From Lonsdalea britannica (lineage in GTDB: Bacteria > Pseudomonadota > Gammaproteobacteria > Enterobacterales > Enterobacteriaceae): a DNA stretch of 5,627 bases. Under the pieces are notes generated by a model that saw nothing but the letters and a program-made list of their open reading frames with translations, had not been told where the DNA came from and searched no databases. Both the position numbers and the translations under genes were made by a program. This document shows, piece after piece, positions 1 through 5,551 of the stretch. How positions within the stretch are numbered: the stretch's first letter is position 1; each line of letters starts with the position of its first letter. The stretch lies in NCBI RefSeq assembly GCF_946477055.1, contig NZ_CAMKXG010000234.1, positions 1 to 5,627 of the forward strand, in the 5' to 3' direction.

Positions 1-30
1 CGTGGGCTCGGAGATGTGTATAAGAGACAG
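1..30 (+). other. Untrimmed Nextera/Tn5 sequencing adapter (not genomic)
   Basis: Bases 12-30 are exactly the 19-bp Tn5 mosaic end AGATGTGTATAAGAGACAG. The 11 bases before it, CGTGGGCTCGG, match the tail of the Illumina Nextera read-2 transposase adapter. Bacterial sequence starts immediately after, at base 31, with the beginning of rseB. This is library-preparation sequence left at a contig end, not a resident transposon: there is no transposase gene and no second mosaic end in the window. Confidence 0.97.
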
Positions 31-36
31 CTTCAT
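31..36 (-). CDS. rseB: rseB, 5' end only (first two codons), cut by contig end
   Basis: Read on the minus strand, the rseA stop and the following bases are TAATGAAG. An ATG overlaps the rseA TAA by one base and is followed by AAG (Met-Lys). E. coli RseB, the periplasmic partner of RseA, also begins Met-Lys and directly follows rseA in the rpoE-rseA-rseB-rseC operon. Only two codons remain before the adapter, so the assignment rests on position, the stop/start overlap and the Met-Lys start. The overlap suggests translational coupling of rseB to rseA. Confidence 0.55.
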
Positions 37-692
37 TACTGCGGCTGCATTCCTAATGATTGGGTTCCAGGCACCTGAACGGCAGCCTGTTGATCTTCAT
101 GTTGGTCGAAACGCAGTTGGTCAGAATGCACTCGGCGCTGCAGCTCATAGTCCTGCAGCAATGCATTAATACGCTCATGCTGAGCCTGTTGCTGACGCTG
201 TCCCACCGTATTGACGTTGGTTTCAGCCGGTACGCTCAGGCTGACCGGCGATGCGGTGCCTAAAGCAGGAAGCGTGCTGAATGCCGGGGCTTCGACTGCG
301 CCGTCCGTCGCGACACCGCCTTGCTGGTAGTGCTGCACGCCAACGATGACCGCCAGAGAAACACAGGCCGCGACACCAATTTGCGTCAGATTCGCCGCCA
401 GTGGACGCACCTTGTTCCAGAACGACAGGTTTTGCCAGGTCCGAGGATGTGGCTGGGATTCGGGCACCGCCTGCGGGTTGAAGAGAACAGGTTCCTGCTC
501 TAATGCGGCCGCGACACGGGCTGCGACGTCGACGTGCAAGACGTGTTCGCAGACATCATTGCGCAATGTATCGCGTACTACATGGTAACGCTGCCAGCTT
601 TCCTGCAGTGTTTCGTCTTTCGACAAAGCGCTCAGCAGTTCGTTGTCGACAGCCTCGCCATCCATTAAAGCGGAAAGTTTTTCTTTCTGCAT
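36..692 (-). CDS. rseA: Anti-sigma-E factor RseA
   Basis: Single-pass inner-membrane anti-sigma factor that holds sigma-E inactive until envelope stress triggers its proteolysis. At 218 aa it is close to the 216 aa of E. coli RseA. Residues 1 to about 100 form the cytoplasmic sigma-binding domain, opening MQKEKLSALMDGE as in E. coli. Residues about 103-119 (QIGVAACVSLAVIVGV) are the transmembrane helix. The remainder is a Gln-rich periplasmic domain that RseB binds in E. coli. Both known cleavage sites are recognisable: the DegS site as Val150-Ser151 within ASPVSLSVP, and the RseP site as Ala109-Cys110 within VAACVSL. An AAGGG ribosome-binding site at 701-705 lies 8 nt before the ATG. The gene starts 51 nt after the rpoE stop and its own stop overlaps the rseB start, so it is part of the sigma-E operon. 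Identification is firm from similarity along the whole length. Confidence 0.97.
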   Translation of the reverse strand: MQKEKLSALMDGEAVDNELLSALSKDETLQESWQRYHVVRDTLRNDVCEHVLHVDVAARVAAALEQEPVLFNPQAVPESQPHPRTWQNLSFWNKVRPLAANLTQIGVAACVSLAVIVGVQHYQQGGVATDGAVEAPAFSTLPALGTASPVSLSVPAETNVNTVGQRQQQAQHERINALLQDYELQRRVHSDQLRFDQHEDQQAAVQVPGTQSLGMQPQ

Positions 693-743
693 ACCTTACA
701 CCCTTACCTTGTCAAATCGGTCATGATGAACGTTCACAACAAG

Positions 744-1319
744 TTAACGCTGAATAAGCGGTTGTACTTTATTATCAATAGCTTCGCGCGCACGGAAGAT
801 GCGCGACCGCACGGTGCCGACCGGACAACCCATGATGTCGGCTATCTCTTCATAGCTCAGGCCATCCAGTTCTCGCAGCGTGATTGCCAGTCGTAAATCC
901 TCCGGCAACGACTCAATCGTGCGGAACACTATCCGACGCAACTCATCAGACAGCATTAAATTCTCAGGGTTCGATATTTCTTTTAACGCGCTGGCATTTT
1001 CATAATTCTCAGCGTCGCTGGCGTCCACGTCACTCGACGGAGGGCGCCGCCCCTGGGCAACGAGATAGTTTTTCGCCGTGTTCACCGCAATGCGATACAA
1101 CCACGTATAAAACGCACTATCGCCGCGAAAAGACTCGAGCGCACGATAGGCTTTGATAAATGATTCCTGAACGACGTCCGGTACGTCGCCCGGGGGGACG
1201 TAACGAGATACCAGGCTCGCTACTTTATGCTGGTAACGAACAACCAGTAAATTGAACGATTTCCGATCGCCTTTCTGGACCCGTTCAACCAGAACCTGAT
1301 CTGTTAACTGCTCGCTCAT
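744..1319 (-). CDS. rpoE: RNA polymerase sigma-E factor (sigma-24) RpoE
   Basis: ECF-family sigma factor that directs transcription of the outer-membrane and periplasmic stress regulon. At 191 aa it matches E. coli RpoE in length and nearly in sequence. Region 2 spans roughly residues 25-91 (DVPDVVQESFIKAYRAL, then FRGDSAFYTWLYRIAVNTAKN), which binds core polymerase and the -10 element. Region 4 spans roughly 130-185, with the helix-turn-helix LSYEEIADIMGCPVGTVRSR that reads the GGAACTT -35 element. The ATG at 1317-1319 is chosen because it gives the conserved MSEQLTDQVL start. An in-frame ATG 36 nt upstream adds 12 residues, lacks a Shine-Dalgarno sequence and is not in the family. The nearest purine-rich site, GAGGAG at 1332-1337, is 12 nt from the ATG, which is long. 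An upstream ORF ends on the start codon (ATGA overlap), so translational coupling is likely. A sigma-E-type promoter upstream implies autoregulation. Confidence 0.98.
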   Translation of the reverse strand: MSEQLTDQVLVERVQKGDRKSFNLLVVRYQHKVASLVSRYVPPGDVPDVVQESFIKAYRALESFRGDSAFYTWLYRIAVNTAKNYLVAQGRRPPSSDVDASDAENYENASALKEISNPENLMLSDELRRIVFRTIESLPEDLRLAITLRELDGLSYEEIADIMGCPVGTVRSRIFRAREAIDNKVQPLIQR

Positions 1320-1423
1320 CCGAGGTAATATCTCCTCAAATTTGTCTCCACGCATAGGTTACGTAATGCCAGCCACGTTCTAAATCTTTGAGCAAGCACT
1401 CGCTTGGAGTCCATACACATCAT
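1316..1423 (-). CDS. rseD: Possible rpoE leader peptide (RseD-like), overlaps rpoE start
   Basis: A 35-codon ORF starts in an ATG cluster (ATG ATG TGT ATG) at 1423 and ends in a TGA that overlaps the rpoE ATG as ATGA. The predicted peptide is basic: seven Lys/Arg against two acidic residues, starting MMCMDSKRVLAQRF and ending LRRYYLG. E. coli has a leader ORF, rseD, at this place whose translation is coupled to rpoE; it is reported as somewhat longer (about 51 aa). I assign this one by position and by the stop/start overlap, not by recognised sequence. An in-frame TAA lies a few codons upstream, so extension is limited to about five codons (a TTG start). The only Shine-Dalgarno-like bases, GGAA at 1428-1431, are part of the sigma-E -35 element. 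It could be a chance open frame. Confidence 0.4.
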   Translation of the reverse strand: MMCMDSKRVLAQRFRTWLALRNLCVETNLRRYYLG

Positions 1424-1431
1424 TAAGTTCC
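1404..1431 (-). promoter_or_regulatory. Sigma-E-dependent promoter of rpoE
   Basis: On the minus strand a perfect sigma-E -35 element, GGAACTT (1425-1431), is followed after exactly 16 bp by TCCAA (1404-1408), a good fit to the sigma-E -10 consensus (TCNAA/TCTGA). Transcription would start near 1398, leaving a 5' UTR of about 79 nt before rpoE. The transcribed bases just after it, GCTTGCTCAA, resemble what I recall of the E. coli rpoE leader. This is the autoregulatory promoter expected from the family. A housekeeping promoter further upstream is expected from E. coli, but I could not pick one out with confidence. Confidence 0.85.
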
Positions 1432-1591
1432 GTTTCAAAAAGTCTTTTCTGCTTTATGTGATCGCCAGTGTGATTTCAGTACCAGACCCACCTGTACTCT
1501 TGCGGCTAGTTGTACCACACTTCGGCCATCCACGTGCGCCAAATCCCGCTATTCCGGGGGCTACGCATATGTAACACCGTCTTTCCATGTT

Positions 1592-2335
1592 TTACATAGA
1601 CAGATAAAAATCGCGTGTCAGCGCCTGGTAGGCGTCGGAATAGTGTCCCTCGTCATTTCGAATCACCAGCGAAGAGCGCTCGGTCGCACCCGGCAGCAAC
1701 GAGAGCGCCAGTAGCGTTCGATGTGCAGGACGCGACGCAGACTCACGAACATCCGTCCGTAATGACAAGCGCCATCCTTCTTTTTCAGCCTGCGGCACAA
1801 ACATCTCCGCGACATCGTAGGGCAACACGACGCAAAAAAGCCCATCAGCCGCCAATTTCGCCTTCGTGCAACGCAATAATTCTTGATGAGTCAAAGAGGT
1901 AGTATAGCGGGCCTGAGCGCGCGACTCTGAACGGCAGCTCACTCCCGGAACGAAATAAGGCGGATTGCTGACAATCAGCGCGTACTGTTCGTCGGTTCGT
2001 TCCGTGAAGTCAGCGATATCCGCCGTGTGAATGGTCATCTGCTCGCGCCAGGGCGAAGCCGCCGCGTTCTCTTTTGCCTGCTGCCCTGCCGCGGCATCCA
2101 GCTCTACGCCATCTATCGACAGCCGCCCTTTCGTACGCTGCGCTAGCATAAGCGCAATCAACCCAGAACCGCAGCCGATATCCAGCAGTCGACCTGCTTT
2201 CGGCACTGGCGCCCACGCGCCGAGGAGAATACCGTCCGTCCCGACTTTCATCGCGCAGCGATCGTGCACCACGAAAAATTGCTTAAAGGTGAATCCGCCG
2301 GAACGTACCGCCGGCGTCGATAAAGGCTGAGTCAT
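1592..2335 (-). CDS. trmN6: tRNA1(Val) (adenine(37)-N6)-methyltransferase TrmN6 (YfiC)
   Basis: SAM-dependent enzyme that methylates N6 of A37 in tRNA-Val. The 247-aa product compares with 245 aa in E. coli and keeps the family landmarks. The N-terminal FTFKQFFVVHDRCAMKVGTDG block, at about residues 15-35, is the strongest signature. The SAM-binding loop LDIGCGSG is at 51-58 and the catalytic NPPY motif, typical of amino-methyltransferases, is at 124-127. ARYTTSLTH follows at 142-150 and the C-terminus is FYLSM. The start at 2335 gives the usual length. An in-frame ATG at 2431 would add 32 residues that look unlike the family and would run into the srmB promoter region. An AGGA sequence lies 11 nt upstream of the chosen ATG. 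The gene is divergent from srmB. In E. coli nadB separates it from rpoE; here nothing does, and no strong terminator follows it. Confidence 0.96.
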   Translation of the reverse strand: MTQPLSTPAVRSGGFTFKQFFVVHDRCAMKVGTDGILLGAWAPVPKAGRLLDIGCGSGLIALMLAQRTKGRLSIDGVELDAAAGQQAKENAAASPWREQMTIHTADIADFTERTDEQYALIVSNPPYFVPGVSCRSESRAQARYTTSLTHQELLRCTKAKLAADGLFCVVLPYDVAEMFVPQAEKEGWRLSLRTDVRESASRPAHRTLLALSLLPGATERSSLVIRNDEGHYSDAYQALTRDFYLSM

Positions 2336-2363
2336 TTTGCGTCTTTTCCTGTTAAACCGCGCT

Positions 2364-2391
2364 AGCATAGGAGAAACTCTGACGCAGTAAA
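2364..2391 (-). promoter_or_regulatory. Candidate sigma-70 promoter for trmN6
   Basis: On the minus strand, TTTACT (2386-2391, 4 of 6 matches to TTGACA) and TATGCT (2364-2369, 4 of 6 matches to TATAAT) are separated by 16 bp. The expected transcription start is about 2357, some 22 nt before the trmN6 ATG. The fit is moderate and is the best I could find in the short divergent region. Confidence 0.4.
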
Positions 2392-2415
2392 AGTCGTCTG
2401 CATCGCTTAAAGAGA

Positions 2416-2443
2416 TGAACAACCGGGCCAATGAGTCTATAAT
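2416..2443 (+). promoter_or_regulatory. Sigma-70 promoter for srmB
   Basis: A perfect -10 hexamer TATAAT lies at 2438-2443. The best -35 is TGAACA at 2416-2421 (4 of 6 matches, 16-bp spacer). The start site would fall near 2450, giving a very short leader of about 18 nt containing the AGAGGT ribosome-binding site at 2457-2462, 5 nt before the srmB ATG. Confidence 0.65.
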
Positions 2444-2467
2444 CGGCGCCCCAAATAGAGGTAGATA

Positions 2468-3796
2468 ATGACAGCGACCAATTTTTCCGAGTTTGATCTT
2501 GATGAAAGCCTGCTAAACGCCCTGCAGGATATGGGGTTCTCCCGCCCAACGGCAATTCAGGCTGCCGCCATTCCCCCAGCAATGGACGGACGGGACGTTC
2601 TAGGCTCTGCACCAACAGGAACCGGGAAAACTGCCGCCTATCTGCTACCGGCATTGCAGCATCTGCTCGACTTCCCACGTAAAAAATCCGGACCGCCGCG
2701 CATACTGATTCTGACGCCTACGCGAGAATTGGCGATGCAGGTGGCCGAGCAGGCTAAAATTCTGGCCGCTCAGACACATCTGGATATCGCCACCATCACC
2801 GGCGGCGTCGCCTATATGAACCACGCCGAAGTGTTCAGCGAGAACCAGGATATCGTCGTCGCGACGACCGGTCGTTTGCTGCAATATATTAAAGAAGAAA
2901 ACTTCGACTGCCGCGCGGTGGAAACGCTGATCCTGGATGAAGCCGACCGCATGCTCGACATGGGATTCGCACAGGATATTGAACACATCGCCGGGGAAAC
3001 GCGCTGGCGTAAACAGACGTTGCTGTTTTCTGCGACGCTGGAAGGCGATGCCATCAAAGACTTCGCCGAGCGCCTGTTGAAAGAACCGGTTGAAGTGGAA
3101 GCCGATCCGTCACGTCGCGAGCGCAAAAAGATCCAGCAATGGTACTACCGAGCAGACGATCTTCAGCACAAAACCGCGCTGTTGTGTCATCTGCTGAAAC
3201 AGCCGGACGTCACTCGCTCCATCGTCTTTGTGCGCAAGCGTGAGCGCGTGCATGAAATGGTCGCATGGCTGCGTGAAGCGGGTATCGAAACCTGCTATCT
3301 GGAAGGTGAAATGGTGCAGGCTAAGCGCAATGAGGCAATCAAACGCCTGAGCGACGGCCGAGTCAACGTGCTGGTGGCAACCGACATCGCCGCACGCGGA
3401 CTCGACATCAATGATGTCAGCCACGTATTCAACTTCGACCTGCCTCGCACGGCAGATACCTATCTGCACCGCATTGGCCGTACCGGCCGCGCGGGTCGTA
3501 AAGGTTGCGCCATCTCGCTGGTAGAAGCGCACGACCATCTGCTGCTGGGGAAAATCAGCCGCTACCTGAACGAGCAGATGAAAGCCAGAGTGGTTGATGA
3601 ACTGCGTCCTTCCACGCGTGCGCCGAGTGCGAAAATCACCGGTAAACCGTCGAAGAAAGTTCTGGCGAAGCGCGAAGAGAAAAAGCAGAAAGAGAAGCCG
3701 AAGACCAAGACGAAAGTGCGTCATCGCGATAGCAAAAATATCGGTAAACGTCGTCAGCCTAGCAATAGCGCGGATAAACCGGCCGACAAAAAATAA
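2468..3796 (+). CDS. srmB: ATP-dependent DEAD-box RNA helicase SrmB
   Basis: RNA helicase that acts early in assembly of the large (50S) ribosomal subunit. The 442 aa compare with 444 in E. coli. All helicase motifs are present in order: Q motif (F9, GFSRPTAIQ 23-31), Walker A APTGTGKT (48-55), PTRELA (84-89), TGG (111-113), TTGR (133-136, where most DEAD-box proteins have TPGR but E. coli SrmB also has TTGR), DEAD (157-160), SAT (188-190), SIVFVRKRERV (251-261), VATDIAARGLD (303-313) and HRIGRTGRAGR (334-344). After about residue 378 comes a Lys/Arg-rich tail (KPSKKVLAKREEKKQKEK and onwards), the basic RNA-binding extension typical of SrmB. The start is fixed by AGAGGT at 2457-2462 and by the conserved N-terminus. 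The gene is a single-gene unit with its own promoter and a strong terminator; base use looks like its neighbours. Confidence 0.98.
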   Translation: MTATNFSEFDLDESLLNALQDMGFSRPTAIQAAAIPPAMDGRDVLGSAPTGTGKTAAYLLPALQHLLDFPRKKSGPPRILILTPTRELAMQVAEQAKILAAQTHLDIATITGGVAYMNHAEVFSENQDIVVATTGRLLQYIKEENFDCRAVETLILDEADRMLDMGFAQDIEHIAGETRWRKQTLLFSATLEGDAIKDFAERLLKEPVEVEADPSRRERKKIQQWYYRADDLQHKTALLCHLLKQPDVTRSIVFVRKRERVHEMVAWLREAGIETCYLEGEMVQAKRNEAIKRLSDGRVNVLVATDIAARGLDINDVSHVFNFDLPRTADTYLHRIGRTGRAGRKGCAISLVEAHDHLLLGKISRYLNEQMKARVVDELRPSTRAPSAKITGKPSKKVLAKREEKKQKEKPKTKTKVRHRDSKNIGKRRQPSNSADKPADKK

Positions 3797-3861
3797 TCGT
3801 CCAGCCGCGTCTCAACGAAGCGGTCTAAGACAACGGTACATGTTGCGATCCGCTGTCCTAC

Positions 3862-3891
3862 AACGCCCAATGAACTTCATTGGGCGTTTTG
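3862..3891 (+). terminator. Rho-independent terminator of srmB
   Basis: A perfect 13-bp inverted repeat, AACGCCCAATGAA (3862-3874) and TTCATTGGGCGTT (3876-3888), is separated by a single base and followed by two more T residues, giving TTTT at the 3' end. As RNA the inner bases would open to a small loop of about five. The T-run is only on the plus-strand side, so it serves srmB, 65 nt downstream of its stop. Confidence 0.88.
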
Positions 3892-3914
3892 CATTTAGGG
3901 CCGAGGCAGACAAC

Positions 3915-3940
3915 AAAAAAGGGAGCCAATGGCTCCCTTT
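3915..3940 (-). terminator. Terminator of grcA, probably bidirectional
   Basis: The GC-rich stem GGGAGCC (3921-3927) / GGCTCCC (3931-3937) has a 3-nt loop and is flanked by A6 on the left and T4 on the right. Read on the minus strand the stem is followed by six T residues, the classic form, about 50 nt after the grcA stop. The plus-strand T4 may also back up srmB termination. Confidence 0.85.
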
Positions 3941-3988
3941 TCTATACGTTCTATACGGTTAATCCGTTTTAAATGACGTCGCTCTCGA

Positions 3989-4372
3989 TTACAGGCTTTC
4001 TGTAAAAGTACGAGCAATAACGTCGCGCTGCTGTTCTGGCGTCAGCGAGTTGAAGCGAACCGCATAACCAGATACACGAATGGTCAGCTGCGGGTATTTT
4101 TCCGGATTCTTGACCGCATCTTCCAGCGTTTCACGGCGCAGTACGTTAACATTCAAGTGCTGGCCCCCTTCAACGCGAACTTCTGGTTTCAGCTCCAGAG
4201 GAATTTCACGATACTCGAACTGGCCCAGATCGCTGACCGGCACGATTTGATCTTCGCTGTAATCCGCTTTTGAACAAACGCAACGCGCCTCTGATTTCTC
4301 ATCATCCAGTAACCAGAAAGAATTAACCAATGCGGTGTTGTTTGCCTTGGTGATTTGAATACCTGTAATCAT
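3989..4372 (-). CDS. grcA: Autonomous glycyl radical cofactor GrcA (YfiD)
   Basis: Small spare part for pyruvate formate-lyase: when oxygen cleaves the glycyl-radical loop of PflB, GrcA can replace that C-terminal domain and restore activity. It is 127 aa, identical in length to E. coli YfiD. The C-terminal two-thirds is nearly invariant: [20 protein letters not shown] at 65-84, then the radical-bearing segment [20 protein letters not shown] with Gly102, ending FTESL. The N-terminal part (about residues 10-62) is more divergent and carries two Cys, at 31 and 33 (RCVCSKAD). The start at 4372 is set by GGAGG at 4378-4382, 5 nt upstream, and by the conserved [10 protein letters not shown]; an upstream in-frame ATG at 4507 lies inside the FNR box and would add 45 unrelated residues. 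It is transcribed alone and convergent with srmB. Two FNR boxes upstream indicate anaerobic induction. Confidence 0.97.
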   Translation of the reverse strand: MITGIQITKANNTALVNSFWLLDDEKSEARCVCSKADYSEDQIVPVSDLGQFEYREIPLELKPEVRVEGGQHLNVNVLRRETLEDAVKNPEKYPQLTIRVSGYAVRFNSLTPEQQRDVIARTFTESL

Positions 4373-4478
4373 GATTGCCTCCGTAGCACGGCGTGTAAGT
4401 CTGAATGTGAATCTCGTATCCAGTAACAAATCTGCCTGTTGTTTAACATCAGGGTAAACCCGACTGAATCTGCTAACC

Positions 4479-4484
4479 TGTATA
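4479..4484 (-). promoter_or_regulatory. Probable -10 element of the grcA promoter
   Basis: On the minus strand TATACA (4 of 6 matches to TATAAT), preceded by TGG, lies where a class II FNR-activated promoter needs it. With this -10 the start site falls near 4472, the proximal FNR box is centred at about -41.5, and the leader is about 100 nt. No good -35 hexamer is visible, as usual when FNR overlaps that position. Confidence 0.6.
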
Positions 4485-4506
4485 CCAGCCAAACACCCCG
4501 CAATCA

Positions 4507-4520
4507 TTGATTCAAATCAA
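4507..4520. promoter_or_regulatory. Proximal FNR box upstream of grcA (perfect consensus)
   Basis: TTGATTCAAATCAA matches the FNR consensus TTGAT-N4-ATCAA at every defined base. FNR is the oxygen-sensing iron-sulfur activator. Its centre is about 41 bp upstream of the inferred grcA start site, the class II activating position, matching the site known near -40.5 at E. coli yfiD. Confidence 0.9.
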
Positions 4521-4559
4521 TTCCTTCCACTTGCGGAATTAACTGTTGCCACCAATCTT

Positions 4560-4573
4560 TTGTTTTATATCAA
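4560..4573. promoter_or_regulatory. Distal FNR box upstream of grcA
   Basis: TTGTTTTATATCAA matches TTGAT-N4-ATCAA with one mismatch in the left half. Its centre is exactly 53 bp from the proximal box, the spacing of the two FNR sites at E. coli yfiD (-40.5 and -93.5), where the distal site limits FNR activation. The conserved spacing supports a real site despite the imperfect half. It also faces ung, but it is more than 70 bp from the candidate ung promoter. Confidence 0.7.
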
Positions 4574-4627
4574 TTTTCCCAATTTTGTGCGCTTTGCAAA
4601 AAATCCTATATTTTTTCAATTTTTTTG
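4561..4627. other. AT-rich run of A/T tracts between grcA and ung
   Basis: The 356-bp divergent region between grcA and ung holds the grcA promoter, the FNR boxes and this AT-rich core. It contains six A- or T-tracts of 4 to 7 bases centred near 4565, 4575, 4584, 4600, 4613 and 4623, several about one helical turn apart. Such tracts bend DNA and can act as UP elements or nucleoid-protein sites. The role is inferred; no further gene is visible in the region. Confidence 0.45.
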
Positions 4628-4638
4628 TTAAAACAACG

Positions 4639-4666
4639 CTGACGCCGCGAATAGTCCGGTTATGGT
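4639..4666 (+). promoter_or_regulatory. Candidate sigma-70 promoter for ung
   Basis: CTGACG (4639-4644) and TATGGT (4661-4666) each match 4 of 6 consensus bases and are separated by 16 bp. The start would be near 4673, with a leader of about 56 nt. A/T tracts lie directly upstream and could serve as an UP element. The match is moderate only. Confidence 0.35.
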
Positions 4667-4728
4667 TTTACCTCTTCAGGATTGAACGGTAAGCTAGCCG
4701 GATTGATTGAATGGACAAGGGCGCATTG

Positions 4729-5415
4729 ATGGCAACTTCCCTGACCTGGCACGACGTACTGTCCCAGGAGAAACAACAACCCTACTTCACTGATACGCTG
4801 AAATTCGTTCACCAGGAACGAGAAGCGGGAAAAGTGATCTACCCGCCTCAGCAAGACGTGTTCAACGCTTTCCGCTATACCGAATTTCACGATGTCAAAG
4901 TCGTTATTCTCGGTCAGGATCCTTACCACGGTCCGAATCAGGCACACGGCCTTTCTTTTTCCGTCCGCCCCGGCATCCCGGCGCCGCCGTCACTCGCCAA
5001 CATCTATAAAGAACTGGCCAGCGACATTCCCGGTTTTGAGATTCCACGACACGGCTTTCTGCAGAGCTGGGCTCAGCAAGGCGTTTTACTCCTTAACACC
5101 GTACTCACCGTGGAAGGCGGAAAAGCGCACTCGCATGCCAATCTGGGATGGGAGACGTTTACGGACAAAGTGATCGCAGCGCTTAATTCACATCGTGAGG
5201 GGATCGTTTTTCTGCTGTGGGGATCGCATGCGCAGAAAAAAGGCAACATCATCGATCAGCAGCGTCACCATGTGCTGAAAGCGCCACACCCTTCACCGCT
5301 TTCAGCGCATCGCGGCTTTATGGGATGCCGGCATTTTTCACAGGCCAATCATCTGCTGGAGCAGCAGGGCCTATCGCCTATAGACTGGATGCCGCAGCTT
5401 CCTGACGAAAACTGA
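4729..5415 (+). CDS. ung: Uracil-DNA glycosylase Ung
   Basis: Base-excision repair enzyme that removes uracil from DNA after cytosine deamination or dUMP incorporation. At 228 aa it is one residue shorter than E. coli Ung (229). Family 1 motifs are in the canonical numbering: GQDPYHG at 62-68 with catalytic Asp64, Phe77 that stacks on uracil, Asn123 in LLNTVLTV, and HPSPLSAH at 187-194 with His187 and the intercalating Leu191. The start at 4729 gives the conserved length and TWHDVL near the N-terminus. An in-frame ATG at 4711 adds six residues (MDKGAL) but has no ribosome-binding site; the chosen ATG has only a weak AAGG at 4717-4720, 8 nt upstream. It is divergent from grcA. No convincing terminator follows; the 136 nt to the convergent tRNA hold no gene that I can support. 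Confidence 0.97.
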   Translation: MATSLTWHDVLSQEKQQPYFTDTLKFVHQEREAGKVIYPPQQDVFNAFRYTEFHDVKVVILGQDPYHGPNQAHGLSFSVRPGIPAPPSLANIYKELASDIPGFEIPRHGFLQSWAQQGVLLLNTVLTVEGGKAHSHANLGWETFTDKVIAALNSHREGIVFLLWGSHAQKKGNIIDQQRHHVLKAPHPSPLSAHRGFMGCRHFSQANHLLEQQGLSPIDWMPQLPDEN

Positions 5416-5551
5416 TTTTACCGACGGCCTTCGTTCATTCGAACGGGGGCATTTCGTTGAAGAATAAGCAGAAATTTAGAAAATAAAACTAAAGACAGAT
5501 GACTGCGGAATAAAAGAAGAATCAGAGGAAAAACGGGAAGGAATAGAATAT

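Noticed and set aside
12..30. Tn5 mosaic end as evidence of a natural transposon.
   Set aside because: It is joined to the Nextera adapter sequence at a contig edge, so it comes from library preparation.
1457..1473. Two TGTGA pentamers (1457-1461 and 1469-1473) resembling CRP half-sites upstream of rpoE.
   Set aside because: They are in direct orientation with a 7-bp gap, not the inverted TGTGA-N6-TCACA that CRP binds.
1545..1558. Small hairpin (CCCG/CGGG) after trmN6 as a possible terminator.
   Set aside because: The stem is only 4 bp and no T-run follows on the minus strand.
1392..1574. Plus-strand open frame between rpoE and trmN6, considered as a nadB remnant.
   Set aside because: It has no ATG apart from one immediately before its stop, no ribosome-binding site, and no recognisable NadB motif.
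2336..2431. N-terminal extension of trmN6 from an upstream ATG at 2431.
   Set aside because: It would add 32 residues absent from the family as I know it, and would cover the candidate trmN6 promoter and the -35 region of srmB.
3110..3724. Minus-strand 204-codon open frame opposite srmB, with shorter ones at 2645-2986 and 2812-3126.
   Set aside because: They lie wholly within srmB, which has every helicase motif in the plus frame; the opposite frames have no plausible domains.
3819..3854. Imperfect inverted repeat AGCGG...CCGCT with inner CAAC/GTTG just after srmB.
   Set aside because: The stems are short and interrupted, there is no T-run, and a strong terminator follows 8 nt later; it may be chance.
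5432..5445. Hairpin CGTTC/GAACG downstream of ung as a possible terminator or tRNA T-arm remnant.
   Set aside because: The 5-bp stem is followed by G residues rather than T, and no other tRNA-derived sequence surrounds it.
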